NCBI GenBank assembly: GCA_038230215.1
Contig: JBBRNR010000005.1
Location: 186,001 to 250,000, forward strand
Length of the DNA stretch: 64,000 nucleotides
Direction of reading: 5' to 3'
Source of the DNA: DASVRZ01 sp038230215
GTDB taxonomy: Bacteria > Verrucomicrobiota > Verrucomicrobiia > Chthoniobacterales > DASVRZ01
The translations under genes and the position numbers were made by a program. Below, one piece after another: positions 8,372 through 16,561 of the stretch (its first letter is position 1; every line of letters begins with the position of its first letter). Under the pieces are notes generated by a model that ran no database searches, was not told the origin of the DNA, and was given only the letters and a program-made list of their open reading frames with translations.

Positions 8372-9238
8372 ATGAAGGCCGTCTATACACTGGACGACCT
8401 GCGCGACTGGCGGGATCCCGATCTGCACTACGCAGTGTTGGGCGATCCAGTGGCGCACTCCGCATCGCCCGCGATGCACAATGCGGCGCTGGAACATCTC
8501 GGCCTGACGGATCGTTACTGCCGTCTGCACATCCTGCCGGGACAACTCGCCGAGGCCATCGGGTTGCTGGCCGGGGCCGGGTTCAAGGGCGTCAATCTAA
8601 CTATTCCCCACAAAACGCAGATTCTGCCGCTGCTCGATGAAATTGATGAGCATTCCCGACGTCTAGGCGCTGTTAACACCGTCGCTTTCCGCGATGGAAA
8701 ACTCATTGGCACAAACACTGACGGACCGGGGATCGTCCGATCTATCCAGGAAGAATTTGGCGTTTCTATTTCCAGTCAGCGCGTTCTCATTCTCGGAGCG
8801 GGCGGCGGAGCGGGGCGAGCCATCGCCATGCAATGTCACATCGAGCACTGTCGCAGTCTGACTCTCGCTAATCGCACGCTAGAGAAGATCACCGACCTAT
8901 CAGTTTTGTTAGATGCCGAGGCCATTTCCTGGCATGAAATTTCTCTCACTAAAATCGATATGATTATCAACGCCTCTTCGGTCGGAATGAATCCAAGCGA
9001 CAACTCGCCCATTTCCACAAATCTATTGAACTCGCACCATCTCATCTTCGACACGATTTACGTGGGCGAAAAAACTCCGCTGCAAATCGCTGCCAACATT
9101 GCCGGAGCGAAGTCGGCCAACGGACTTTCATTGTTATTGCACCAAGGCGTGCTGGCTCTGGAGTTTTGGCTCAAACAGCCGGTGCCGGTCGAGGTGATGC
9201 GCCGGGGATTGCGCGATTACATTGCCTCAAAAAAATAA
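8372..9238 (+). CDS. aroE: Shikimate dehydrogenase
   Basis: A 288-residue NADP-dependent enzyme that reduces 3-dehydroshikimate to shikimate in the aromatic amino acid pathway. Substrate-site motifs are HSASPAMHN (about residues 30-38) and NLTIPHK with the catalytic Lys; NTDG and the dinucleotide-binding loop GAGGGAGRA follow, and the C-terminal NGLSLLLHQG segment is typical. It starts 3 bases after gltX and ends convergently against the large glycosyltransferase gene with no room for a terminator. Confidence 0.96.
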   Translation: MKAVYTLDDLRDWRDPDLHYAVLGDPVAHSASPAMHNAALEHLGLTDRYCRLHILPGQLAEAIGLLAGAGFKGVNLTIPHKTQILPLLDEIDEHSRRLGAVNTVAFRDGKLIGTNTDGPGIVRSIQEEFGVSISSQRVLILGAGGGAGRAIAMQCHIEHCRSLTLANRTLEKITDLSVLLDAEAISWHEISLTKIDMIINASSVGMNPSDNSPISTNLLNSHHLIFDTIYVGEKTPLQIAANIAGAKSANGLSLLLHQGVLALEFWLKQPVPVEVMRRGLRDYIASKK

Positions 9239-9239
9239 C

Positions 9240-11840
9240 TCACGGTCTGCCTTCGGTGCGCTTGAGTGCCGCTCGATTAGCAGCGACCTCGATCAATTCG
9301 GCCACGCGTTTTTTCAAGCGCCAGGCGCGTGCTAATTGATAAAACACAAATACAACGAAGACCGCCTTGAGTGGATAATCGTTGTTGGAAGTCGCCAGCG
9401 AGCGGTAGAGCAGGATGGAGAAAAAGATGAAATTAATCAGCGCTGTCGTGACGGTAGGCTTCGCGCTGAGGTTCACTCGCGTGAGACATTTAGGGCCGCC
9501 GTGATATTCGGTGACGCTGCCAAACTTGATGATCCACCAGAAGTTTCCATAAATCTGGATGTCCCACGTTTTCCAGCCGGTGTCGGTGCTGTAGCTCCAG
9601 TTTTCCGTTTCGAGTGACGAGCAAACCTCGGTGATGAGCGCCTCGCGGCCCTGTCCCGTTTCGTTCCAGAAAATCAGGTGACCAAAGCCGTTATAAGGTT
9701 TGAGCGTCTTGTAATCCGCCTCGTGCGCAGCGATGACGGTGCGCGGCGTACGCTTGTAAGACATCCAGGTAAAGTAGCGGGCCCAGCCGCGCATGAGCGG
9801 TTGCGTGAGTGCCAGAAAGGCAACTAACAGTCGGGCTCGAATCGTATCAAACCTCGGCTCGATGCGAGCGCTGAGCATGTAGGAAAGTGCCACGAGGAAT
9901 GTCGCGCCGAACATCAGAAAAGGAACGATGCGCAGAACTGGAAGTGGAATGGAAAGCGCGAAAATAAAGACGGTGAGAGCGACCCATTCGACGCTGCTAA
10001 CATAGGCTGCAATCTCGGATTGCGGAGCGGGATAGATGGATTGGAAAAGTCCCTGGCCGAAGACGCCGTGGTAAATGATGGGTTTTTTCAAGAGCCAATT
10101 GAAGCGCGGAGTGCCGTAAATCATACCCTTCCATTTCGCGGTTCCGGTCGGTCCGAAAAAGACGAGGTGTTGGAAGCGCAGCATGGATTCCGCCTCGCCG
10201 TAGCCTTCCTGTTGCTTGCGAAAGGCTTGCAACGTGAAGCGTCGATAATGCCAGACGATTGCCGCCGGTGAGAAAGCGATGACGCCGCCATTGGTCTGTA
10301 ACCGCCAGCAAAAATCGACATCGTCCCCGGCCTTGCGATACTCGGGATCGAAACCGCCGACGCTATCGAAGGCCCATTTGTGAAAGGCCATGTTGCAACC
10401 GGGAATGTGCTCGGCGACGACGTCGGTGAGAAGAACGTGACTCGGACCACCGGGCGCGGCAGCCACGGCGGCCTGCACCCAATCAGCAGCGGGCGGAGAG
10501 ATGTTTGGACCGCCGACGCCAGCGTAATCCCCGCTAATGAGTGTGCCGACGAGGTAATAGAGCCAGTCGGGATCGGCCATGCAATCGGAGTCGGTGTAGG
10601 CAAAAATTTCTCCCGTCGCTGCGTGCGCGCCGACGTTGCGGGCATAGCTGAGCCCCATGTTTTTCTGCACGATGTTCTGGAAGTCAGGCAGTTTTCGGGC
10701 GCAGCGTTTTCGGGCGCTTTCAAAAGCGGAAACCAGCGTTTGGGTGTTGTCTTTGGAGCCGTCATCGACCAAGACGATTTCGAAGTCGGGATAGTTTACC
10801 AAGTCGAGCGATTCGAGGCAGTCCTTGAGAGTTTTGCCGCCGTTGTAGGAGCAGACGATAACGGAAACGCGGGGGTATTTTTCCAGTTTTACCCGACTGG
10901 TGACGGGCTCGTTTCCGGCCAGACGATCCTTTAACAAATGGAACGCTTTCTTCGGCTGGCGATCGCGCGTGACGAGGCCGAAAGCCCAGTCGGTGATCTC
11001 CATCCCGCCGGTAAACCACTCGTCGGTCCAAGCGTAAAATATCGTCCCGGCAGCCCCGCCTTTGACCACGCAATCGAGGTGCCAATCGAGGACTTCGGCC
11101 TGCTTTTCCTCACTGTTGCGGATGGTGTCCATGCCGAATTCGCCAAAGATGAGCGGCTTGTCGCCCGCGAGATTTTGCAGTCGAGCCAGATAACGCTCGA
11201 AGTCGATTCGGCGCTCAAGATAGACATTGAAGCTGTAGAAATCGACGTTTTGCGGGAGCAGATATTCCGTCGGCGGATAGCTGGCGTAGGAAAACAGCGC
11301 TTCTGGATCCTGCGCGCGGGCGCGGCTGATGAGGAGTTCGACGAATTCCACGACACGCCCAGCCCCGAGCCAGCGGACCATGGAGCAGGGAATTTCGTTG
11401 CCGACTAGATAGCCGAAAATGGCGGGGTGCCCGGCATTTTTCGCGACGGCCTCCTCAATGGTTTTGACGATGCCATCGCGGATTTTGGGTTGGTCGAGAA
11501 ACGCGACATGCTGCGTCCACGGAATGGAAATGAGAACACGGATACCAGACTCAGCAGCCAGATCGAGGAACCAGCGGGGAGGCGCGTAGTAGATGCGTAG
11601 GAGGTTGGCCCCCATTTGGGCCATCAGCTGGAGATCCTCGCGGCTTCGCTCGGGCGACGCGAAGTAATCCCCATCTGAGTTAGGGTGAAATGGGCCGTAG
11701 GTGACGCCTTTGAGGAAAAATTTATCGTCGCCGGAAAAGAAAAATTTGGCGCGGACTTGGATGCGCGGAAGATTGCTCACAGCGGCGAGAGTGGGAGCTG
11801 AGTCGGAAGAAATCAAGAGCCGAGTCGGACGATCCTGCAA
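9240..11840 (-). CDS. Fusion of a glycoside-hydrolase-like domain and a family 2 glycosyltransferase with membrane segments
   Basis: An 866-residue protein. Residues about 35-310 resemble a (beta/alpha)8 glycosidase of the GH5/GH2 clan: YLVGNEI fits the acid/base Glu and IFGEFGMD the nucleophile Glu. Residues about 325-600 form a GT-A glycosyltransferase: VSVIVCSYNGGKTLKDCLE, LVDDGSKD, the DSDCM metal site and GGFDPEYRKAGDDVDFCWR. Two or three membrane segments follow at about 640-700 and another pair near 800. The ORF can only start at TTG (11840), or at an internal GTG about 20 codons in; no upstream Met exists. There is no signal peptide, so the hydrolase-like domain appears cytoplasmic. 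Probable role: building or editing a polysaccharide. Confidence 0.88.
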   Translation of the reverse strand: MQDRPTRLLISSDSAPTLAAVSNLPRIQVRAKFFFSGDDKFFLKGVTYGPFHPNSDGDYFASPERSREDLQLMAQMGANLLRIYYAPPRWFLDLAAESGIRVLISIPWTQHVAFLDQPKIRDGIVKTIEEAVAKNAGHPAIFGYLVGNEIPCSMVRWLGAGRVVEFVELLISRARAQDPEALFSYASYPPTEYLLPQNVDFYSFNVYLERRIDFERYLARLQNLAGDKPLIFGEFGMDTIRNSEEKQAEVLDWHLDCVVKGGAAGTIFYAWTDEWFTGGMEITDWAFGLVTRDRQPKKAFHLLKDRLAGNEPVTSRVKLEKYPRVSVIVCSYNGGKTLKDCLESLDLVNYPDFEIVLVDDGSKDNTQTLVSAFESARKRCARKLPDFQNIVQKNMGLSYARNVGAHAATGEIFAYTDSDCMADPDWLYYLVGTLISGDYAGVGGPNISPPAADWVQAAVAAAPGGPSHVLLTDVVAEHIPGCNMAFHKWAFDSVGGFDPEYRKAGDDVDFCWRLQTNGGVIAFSPAAIVWHYRRFTLQAFRKQQEGYGEAESMLRFQHLVFFGPTGTAKWKGMIYGTPRFNWLLKKPIIYHGVFGQGLFQSIYPAPQSEIAAYVSSVEWVALTVFIFALSIPLPVLRIVPFLMFGATFLVALSYMLSARIEPRFDTIRARLLVAFLALTQPLMRGWARYFTWMSYKRTPRTVIAAHEADYKTLKPYNGFGHLIFWNETGQGREALITEVCSSLETENWSYSTDTGWKTWDIQIYGNFWWIIKFGSVTEYHGGPKCLTRVNLSAKPTVTTALINFIFFSILLYRSLATSNNDYPLKAVFVVFVFYQLARAWRLKKRVAELIEVAANRAALKRTEGRP

Positions 11841-12602
11841 CGAGTTTCTTCAAGTCGCACACAGGATGGAAATGCCATGCTTGTTTTCAACCTGCCTCTT
11901 GATTATGCAGCGTTCATGTATTCTTCCATCTGGCGGTCATTTTTCATTTTAGTTCTCAGCATGGTCTTTTCGGGAGCCCTTTTTGCTGCTGATGACGCAA
12001 GCACCAGTCTTGAAAGCTTTCGTAAAAAAATCGCAGCCCAGGAAACCGATCAACAAAGGCAACAAAGCGGAGGCATTTCTTTTTCCTCCCAGATCAAAAT
12101 ACTCCAAGCCACCATTGCCCGGGAGGAATACGATCAGGCCACGTCCATGCTGGACAATCTCGGACGATACGGCCTACCGTCGGCGCTACAGGAAGAATGG
12201 CCTCAAATTGTCGACTCCCTCAAAAAGGAAATTGCCGTAAAACAGGCCGGGTCGTTGGACAAATGGCGTAAGGAAATCGAAAGCCTCATCGTCGATACCC
12301 GTAAAACATGCCTGGAGGCCAAAGGCTCTGCCGACCTTGACTCTCTCCTGGTGCGTTGCGCGGCTTTGCAAATGCGTCGCAGCTCACAAAACAATGTCCT
12401 GGCCGAGCGCACCAATCGCAAACTCGTGGGCGCGGCGTCCACTATTTCCACTTGGGCCAACTTTCTCGACCTGCGCGAGACGGGGAATGGCAAACGCGCC
12501 AATGAAGTCCTCCGCTCGCTCATCTCCGGACAATCGGACTTCCCTATTTTAAAAGTCGAAGAAATCCAAGCGCACCTCATCACGGATACTGCGGAACTTC
12601 TT

Positions 12603-12610
12603 AATACCCG
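12603..12610. repeat. Target-site duplication, left copy
   Basis: AATACCCG directly abuts the left inverted repeat and is repeated exactly at 15809-15816 next to the right inverted repeat. Eight to nine bases is the usual duplication made by IS1-type transposition. Confidence 0.93.
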
Positions 12611-12629
12611 GGTAGTGGCTCAGTTTGAA
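12611..12629 (+). repeat. Left terminal inverted repeat of the transposon
   Basis: GGTAGTGGCTCAGTTTGAA, identical to the reverse complement of 15790-15808. The stop codon of the last cargo gene (12620-12622 on the minus strand) lies inside it. Confidence 0.95.
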
Positions 12630-12916
12630 TTTTGAGCTTTTGCAGGATCATTATTGCTTTCGCTAAATTTTGTCCATCCCGCAGGAAACAATCTTTCCGC
12701 CTCTTTTATGAAATCGGCCCTGTAATTAGGATGATTGAAATGAAAGGTAACCTTGTTCCCATTGCGTTTCCAGTCAGGTTCTTTCGTGCCACCCCAAGCT
12801 ATCTGCTTGTTTCCCGTTTTTTGACAAAACCATGCCAGTCCCCGAATGGACGCTACTAGCGGCATATCGTCACTATGAATGGTAATACTGTATTTATATT
12901 GATCGTGTTGCAGCAT
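12620..12916 (-). CDS. 98-residue unknown protein in the transposon, after the transposase
   Basis: A small soluble protein starting three bases after the transposase stop (TGA-GTA-ATG), so probably expressed with it. It has the segments VASIRGLAWFCQ and ADFIKEAERLFP, several Trp and Lys residues, and no recognised domain or signal peptide. Its stop codon falls inside the terminal inverted repeat, so the gene reaches the very end of the element. Position suggests either an accessory transposition factor or an unrelated passenger; neither can be shown. Confidence 0.65.
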   Translation of the reverse strand: MLQHDQYKYSITIHSDDMPLVASIRGLAWFCQKTGNKQIAWGGTKEPDWKRNGNKVTFHFNHPNYRADFIKEAERLFPAGWTKFSESNNDPAKAQNSN

Positions 12917-12919
12917 TAC

Positions 12920-13741
12920 TCAGTCTAGCAGAGCAATAATCTCTTCCAAGCTCCAAACGTGATCGCAGATGCCAGCTTCCATTGCTGGCGTCACACGGGT
13001 TGTTTGATGGATGCGAGCGAAGTTATAATACATGTAGTGTAAGCCAAGCATGTGCTCGTGGTTCTCAACCTTTTTGGAAAAACCATTCGAGAGACGGGCA
13101 AAGCGTTTCATGCTCATACGCATGGTCAAATTCTGGCGTTCTACGAAGGAAGTCGAAATATGCTTTTTGTCAGGCTTGCCAGTGATCGCCTCTTTTTTGA
13201 TTCCGGTTATTTGTGCGGGGCTATACCGTTTTTCACCCTCTGGGGATGCCCCGTAAAGTTTGATTAGCATGGCATAGTCGATGCCCGCTCCAAAAGCATC
13301 TTCCACGGCTCCCAGATAGGCTTTGTGGCCGTCTGTGGTTAGTTGCACGCGATTTTCTAGGCGTGAGGCTAGATCGTGCATGAAATAGTAAGCGGCGTTT
13401 GCATCGCGTGTGCCAACGTAGAAAGAGGGAACTAGCTTAGTGTCGGCATCAATGGCTACCCATGTCCACACATCGCCCCATCCCACTACTTTTTTCTCAT
13501 TGCTGGTATTCTTTTCCTTGGAACCAACGAAGGACCAGATTTCATCGCACTGAATACGCTTGCAGGTCAGGTTACGAAAAGCCTTGTCCTGATACTCACG
13601 GCAAACACCGCCCAGATCGACCAACAGCTTGTTAATCGTATTCCGAGCAACGCCAGTCATGCGGCTTACTGCTCGCATGGAATTACCTTCAACCAAAGCG
13701 GCGACAATCTGTTTACGTTCTTCGATGCTCAACTTGTTCAT
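12920..13741 (-). CDS. IS1-family-like transposase, single frame
   Basis: A 273-residue DDE transposase. An N-terminal helix-turn-helix (residues about 7-42, EERKQIVAAL to NTINKLL) is followed by the catalytic core with Asp66 in QCDEIWSF, Asp137 in LTTDGHKAYL and Glu201 in SFVERQNLTMRM. The C-terminal MYYNFARIHQTTRVTP segment is typical of IS1-like single-ORF transposases; classical IS1 makes its enzyme by frameshifting between insA and insB, which is not needed here. The gene is intact, so the element may still move. Confidence 0.93.
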   Translation of the reverse strand: MNKLSIEERKQIVAALVEGNSMRAVSRMTGVARNTINKLLVDLGGVCREYQDKAFRNLTCKRIQCDEIWSFVGSKEKNTSNEKKVVGWGDVWTWVAIDADTKLVPSFYVGTRDANAAYYFMHDLASRLENRVQLTTDGHKAYLGAVEDAFGAGIDYAMLIKLYGASPEGEKRYSPAQITGIKKEAITGKPDKKHISTSFVERQNLTMRMSMKRFARLSNGFSKKVENHEHMLGLHYMYYNFARIHQTTRVTPAMEAGICDHVWSLEEIIALLD

Positions 13742-13790
13742 AGATTCAATATGAACGATAATGCTTGAGAGGTCAAGAATAATAAGGATT

Positions 13791-14915
13791 TTATTTTACG
13801 ATTCTCAGGTGATTCCCTATCCCTCGATATGCCGTTAGCAACTCCGTTGCAGGCATCAGCATAAGTTTGGCCAAATCATCTGCGCTGTATTTCAATTCAT
13901 TCGTATAGGTATCCATCATTTCTAACATGAGTGTTGGCGTCTCTGGCACTAACTCATTGTCGTAAGGTTCGTTTTCTCGATAGCCAGATTGATTTAATTT
14001 AGCCCAGTAATACCTAGCATTGGATGCTGATATAACTCCAAGCCCTTCTGCTCTTTTGATGAGAGCTTGCATTGAGCAACCCCAGTGCAATTTTAATTTT
14101 GCTAAACGATCAAAGGAAAGAGGTCTTAACATTGGAGTTATCTCATCTCCAGGCATTAAAAGCTCTGCTGCAAACAAAAAGGCTTGGTCTTCAGCATCTT
14201 CGCATGGGAACCGATGCATAATTAGGTGCCCAAGCTCATGCGCGATTGTTAATTTCTGTCGCGCCGCTGGCAGGTTAGCATTTATGAAAATAACCGGAAC
14301 ATTATCAATGAATCCGCTACATCCATCAATCTTCCGTGTATCAAAGTCTATAACCACAATTAGACATCCTGCATTTTCTACGAGCGGAATCAGTTTTTTG
14401 ATTGGCCCCGGTGGCAGCTTCCACATTCTTCGTATGCGCTGTGCAATTTCGATTACACCTCCCTTACATTCATCTGGATCGCAATAAGGTAGCTGAGTTG
14501 TAATCAATTCAGTTCCAGACAGCAATCGCCTAATATGGAGGGAGGCTAGTGTAATTTTAGCCCAAAACATTTTTTGTTGGGCGGGTGTTATCGAAGCCTT
14601 TTTCCGATATAATACAAAAGTCGGTGCTTCTAATGGCCCCGCGTAGCGAAAAAATTCACTAGGACGTGCAGTTACCTTGATCAAACTTTCCTCCACTTCG
14701 GGTGAAAGCGATATAAGTCCGCTCTCTAACTTAGAAAGAGTTCCTTGGTGGATTCCTAATTGAGCAGCAAATTCCGCTTGATTGAGTCCTAACTCTTCTC
14801 GCGCTAGGACAATTAGCTCACCCCTGTGCAGAATTGCCGTCGATGGAAATAATGTTGGTTGATTTAGCTCTAACACGTTTGGTTGGGGTAGAAATTTGTT
14901 CATCGGGTATTTCAA
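13791..14915 (-). CDS. XRE helix-turn-helix plus ImmA/IrrE metallopeptidase protein
   Basis: A 374-residue protein with an XRE-type HTH at about residues 30-70 (ELGLNQAEFAAQLGIHQGTL) and an ImmA/IrrE (COG2856) peptidase domain with the zinc motif HELGH at 226-230, followed by AAELLMPGDEI. Proteins of this kind cleave or control repressors on mobile elements or act in toxin-antitoxin pairs. The Met at 14915 (or 14903) overlaps the upstream partner by about 90 bases. No later ATG precedes the HTH, so this long overlap is probably real, though an unusual start cannot be excluded. The overlap implies coupled expression with the 198-residue partner. Confidence 0.9.
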   Translation of the reverse strand: MKYPMNKFLPQPNVLELNQPTLFPSTAILHRGELIVLAREELGLNQAEFAAQLGIHQGTLSKLESGLISLSPEVEESLIKVTARPSEFFRYAGPLEAPTFVLYRKKASITPAQQKMFWAKITLASLHIRRLLSGTELITTQLPYCDPDECKGGVIEIAQRIRRMWKLPPGPIKKLIPLVENAGCLIVVIDFDTRKIDGCSGFIDNVPVIFINANLPAARQKLTIAHELGHLIMHRFPCEDAEDQAFLFAAELLMPGDEITPMLRPLSFDRLAKLKLHWGCSMQALIKRAEGLGVISASNARYYWAKLNQSGYRENEPYDNELVPETPTLMLEMMDTYTNELKYSADDLAKLMLMPATELLTAYRGIGNHLRIVK

Positions 14916-15414
14916 ATAAATCTACATTCCGTGCGACTGGTTCGCCAGTGATGTCTAAAATCCAATTGTTTTCGTAGGGATTCTTGGTGCATAAAATATA
15001 GAATGCCATTTCCGTATGGTCTTGATTTGGATAGTAACCGACTGTTATTCTTGGCGTGTCGTTTAGCCCCGGAAGGTGCTCCTGACGCGCAAAAGCAGCA
15101 GCCGTTGGATTCATATTGTTAGAAAGAGTTAAACCGCCCTCTCTGGATGTTAGTTTCTTAAATTGGAGTATCGCCCAATCATCGAACTTAAAGAGCCGTC
15201 TGGTATTCCATTCAATCGGAGTTATGCCAGAAAAGCGTGAACAGGAATTTATGGCATGAATGATTGCTCGGTTTTGTATCATCACTGACCGTGCGCGGTT
15301 GTCGTCTTGCGGATGCGAAAGGAAATTTTTGTAATCATCCCATCCAGCGAGCCAACATTCTCTAAACCAAGGAAGATACGACTCAAACGCGCTTTTAGCC
15401 TCGAACTCATTCAT
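14818..15414 (-). CDS. 198-residue unknown partner of the XRE-ImmA protein
   Basis: A soluble protein of unknown family, rich in aromatic residues in its first half (YLPWFRECWLAGWDDYKNFL) and with RITVGYYPNQDH and WILDITGEPVARN in the second half. No catalytic motif is recognised. It overlaps the start of the XRE-ImmA gene by about 98 bases, which argues for a fixed two-gene module. In analogous modules one gene is the effector and the XRE-ImmA protein the regulator, so this could be a toxin or a substrate of the peptidase (inference). It starts just downstream of a promoter-like region with an ATGCAT inverted pair. Confidence 0.75.
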   Translation of the reverse strand: MNEFEAKSAFESYLPWFRECWLAGWDDYKNFLSHPQDDNRARSVMIQNRAIIHAINSCSRFSGITPIEWNTRRLFKFDDWAILQFKKLTSREGGLTLSNNMNPTAAAFARQEHLPGLNDTPRITVGYYPNQDHTEMAFYILCTKNPYENNWILDITGEPVARNVDLFEIPDEQISTPTKRVRAKSTNIISIDGNSAQG

Positions 15415-15422
15415 AATGAGTA

Positions 15423-15451
15423 AGGATTCGCCAGTCTTTCGTATTTGTCAA
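15423..15451 (-). promoter_or_regulatory. Possible promoter of the partner/XRE-ImmA pair
   Basis: On the minus strand a consensus -35 box TTGACA (15451-15446) is followed after 17 bases by AATCCT, a weak -10. The first gene of the pair starts about 10 bases further, so the transcript would have a very short leader. The call rests mainly on the -35 box. Confidence 0.35.
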
Positions 15452-15465
15452 ATAGATATTAAAAT

Positions 15466-15483
15466 ATGCATGAGATTATGCAT
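15466..15483. promoter_or_regulatory. Candidate operator, paired ATGCAT boxes
   Basis: Two copies of the palindrome ATGCAT (15466-15471 and 15478-15483) are separated by six bases, upstream of the -35 box for the partner/XRE-ImmA genes. Symmetric sites of this size are typical operators for XRE regulators; self-regulation by the encoded HTH protein is inferred. Confidence 0.4.
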
Positions 15484-15486
15484 TCG

Positions 15487-15747
15487 CTACTTTCCCCATC
15501 GTTTAGCAGCAGCTTTCTGTGCAATCTTTCTACGCTGTTCAGGCGTCATGGATTCAGAACGTGCTTTGCCACCTTTTAGTCCACCAAGTCTGCCCAAAGC
15601 AACGGCGGCTGGATTCTTTTCTCTCTCTGCTTTTACGGGCTTGGTGATACCGGAGGCTAAATCAGGTTCGGCGGTTTCCGTGGATAACGCCACTATACGA
15701 GCGGCTAGAGAGTTAGCATCCCGTGGAAGTTTCTTCGGCTTTATCAT
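15487..15747 (-). CDS. 86-residue basic protein with GGLKGGKAR motif
   Basis: A small, Ala/Lys/Arg-rich protein. Its C-terminal half, with GRLGGLKGGKAR then MTPEQRRKIAQKAAAKRW, matches a common class of short basic proteins found on plasmids and islands, sometimes annotated as histone-like. Binding to nucleic acid is likely from composition but not shown. It is the first gene inside the right end of the transposon, about 70 bases ahead of the partner/XRE-ImmA pair on the same strand. Confidence 0.8.
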   Translation of the reverse strand: MIKPKKLPRDANSLAARIVALSTETAEPDLASGITKPVKAEREKNPAAVALGRLGGLKGGKARSESMTPEQRRKIAQKAAAKRWGK

Positions 15748-15789
15748 TCATCAACCATGCTTGACCGCTCTGCATTTTTCCAATGTTAT

Positions 15790-15808
15790 TTCAAACTGAG
15801 CCACTACC
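15790..15808 (-). repeat. Right terminal inverted repeat of the transposon
   Basis: Exact reverse complement of the left repeat over 19 bases. The sequences diverge immediately inside this point. Confidence 0.95.
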
Positions 15809-15816
15809 AATACCCG
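15809..15816. repeat. Target-site duplication, right copy
   Basis: AATACCCG, identical to 12603-12610; it marks the right edge of the insertion. Confidence 0.93.
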
Positions 15817-16561
15817 CACCGCCTTGACGAACGTCTTTGAGGGAGTGAAGACTCCAGACGACCTCCCAGCCGCTCTCACCAAGCTCAAAACTTACGCCAC
15901 CAACCCTCAAAACCCCGAACTGAGTTCCCTCCAGAACGATGTCGAGTCGATGCAACTCCTGATCTCCGCTTGGGAAGCCGCCAAAAAGGGGAATAATGCA
16001 ACGACCGTGCAGGCCATCGAGAGGCTTTCCAGCAGCGGCGGTAACGTTGCCTCCAAGGGATATTACGATTCGATAAAGAACCAAATCCTCAGCCGTTTCA
16101 TCGAAGGTAAAGCCCCGGCATGGAGCCAGCTGACCCAGAATTCTGGAGAAGACATTATGGATTATCTGGGTCGGATCCTCGACGAACTACAGGCCAAAAA
16201 TGACTACGCCACCCAGTTGGAAATCCTCGACCTTGTTTCTTCCCTCAACCGCTCGCAACCCACACCTCCTTTCCTCAGCGCCCGAAACAGCATCCAGCTA
16301 TTTGTGGCTGCCCAACGCTTTGAAAAAACGGGCGACATCCTAGCTGCGGTCACCAATTACCGTATGGTCGTCGGCTCAGCCACGGGAAAATACGTCCCGA
16401 TGGCCCAAGCCGAGGCCGCCTTAAAAAAACTTAACGAGTCCAATCCCGAAGCCTTCAAAAACTACGAAGGCGTGCTCCTTGAGGAAATGCGTAGTTTGCA
16501 GCAGCAAATGCAAATGTTACTGGGACGTTCTATGAATGGACGCCCCTTCTACGGGCGATGA
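15817..16561 (+). pseudogene. 3' fragment of the transposon-split secreted protein gene
   Basis: This is the C-terminal half (about 248 codons) of the gene whose 5' half ends at 12610. After removal of the element and one AATACCCG copy the frame reads from ELLNTR straight into TALTNVFEGVK. The fragment is helical, with no known domain, and ends in a Gln/Met-rich stretch (LQQQMQMLLGRSM). A TTG at 15824 could restart translation, but there is no ribosome site or signal peptide, so a functional product is unlikely. Its stop overlaps the next gene's start (ATGA), so the insertion probably also lowers expression of that gene. Confidence 0.9.

Larger units (their letters stand above)
11916..12635 (+). 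pseudogene. 5' fragment of a secreted helical protein gene split by a transposon
   Basis: The gene begins at ATG 11916 with a signal peptide (hydrophobic core about residues 6-21, cleavage probably after ALFA). The remainder is helical and charged, without a domain I recognise. At codon 232 the frame enters the inverted repeat of the inserted element, and translation ends after nine foreign residues at 12635. Joining base 12610 to 15817 (one copy of the target duplication removed) gives 1440 nt in one frame, a 479-residue protein. An alternative upstream Met at 11877 lacks a good signal peptide. The truncated product could still be made. Confidence 0.9.
12611..15808. mobile_element. IS1-like transposon carrying four cargo genes, 3198 bp
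   Basis: The element is bounded by perfect 19-bp inverted repeats GGTAGTGGCTCAGTTTGAA and an 8-bp direct duplication AATACCCG. Five genes all read on the minus strand: an 86-residue basic protein, a 198-residue unknown, an XRE-ImmA protein, the transposase and a 98-residue unknown. The GGTAGTG ends resemble IS1 termini (GGTAATG). A plain IS1 is about 0.8 kb, so this one carries over 2 kb of extra genes. The interior is visibly more AT-rich than the flanking genes, in line with transfer from elsewhere. Intact ends, frames and duplication suggest a recent insertion. Confidence 0.95.
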
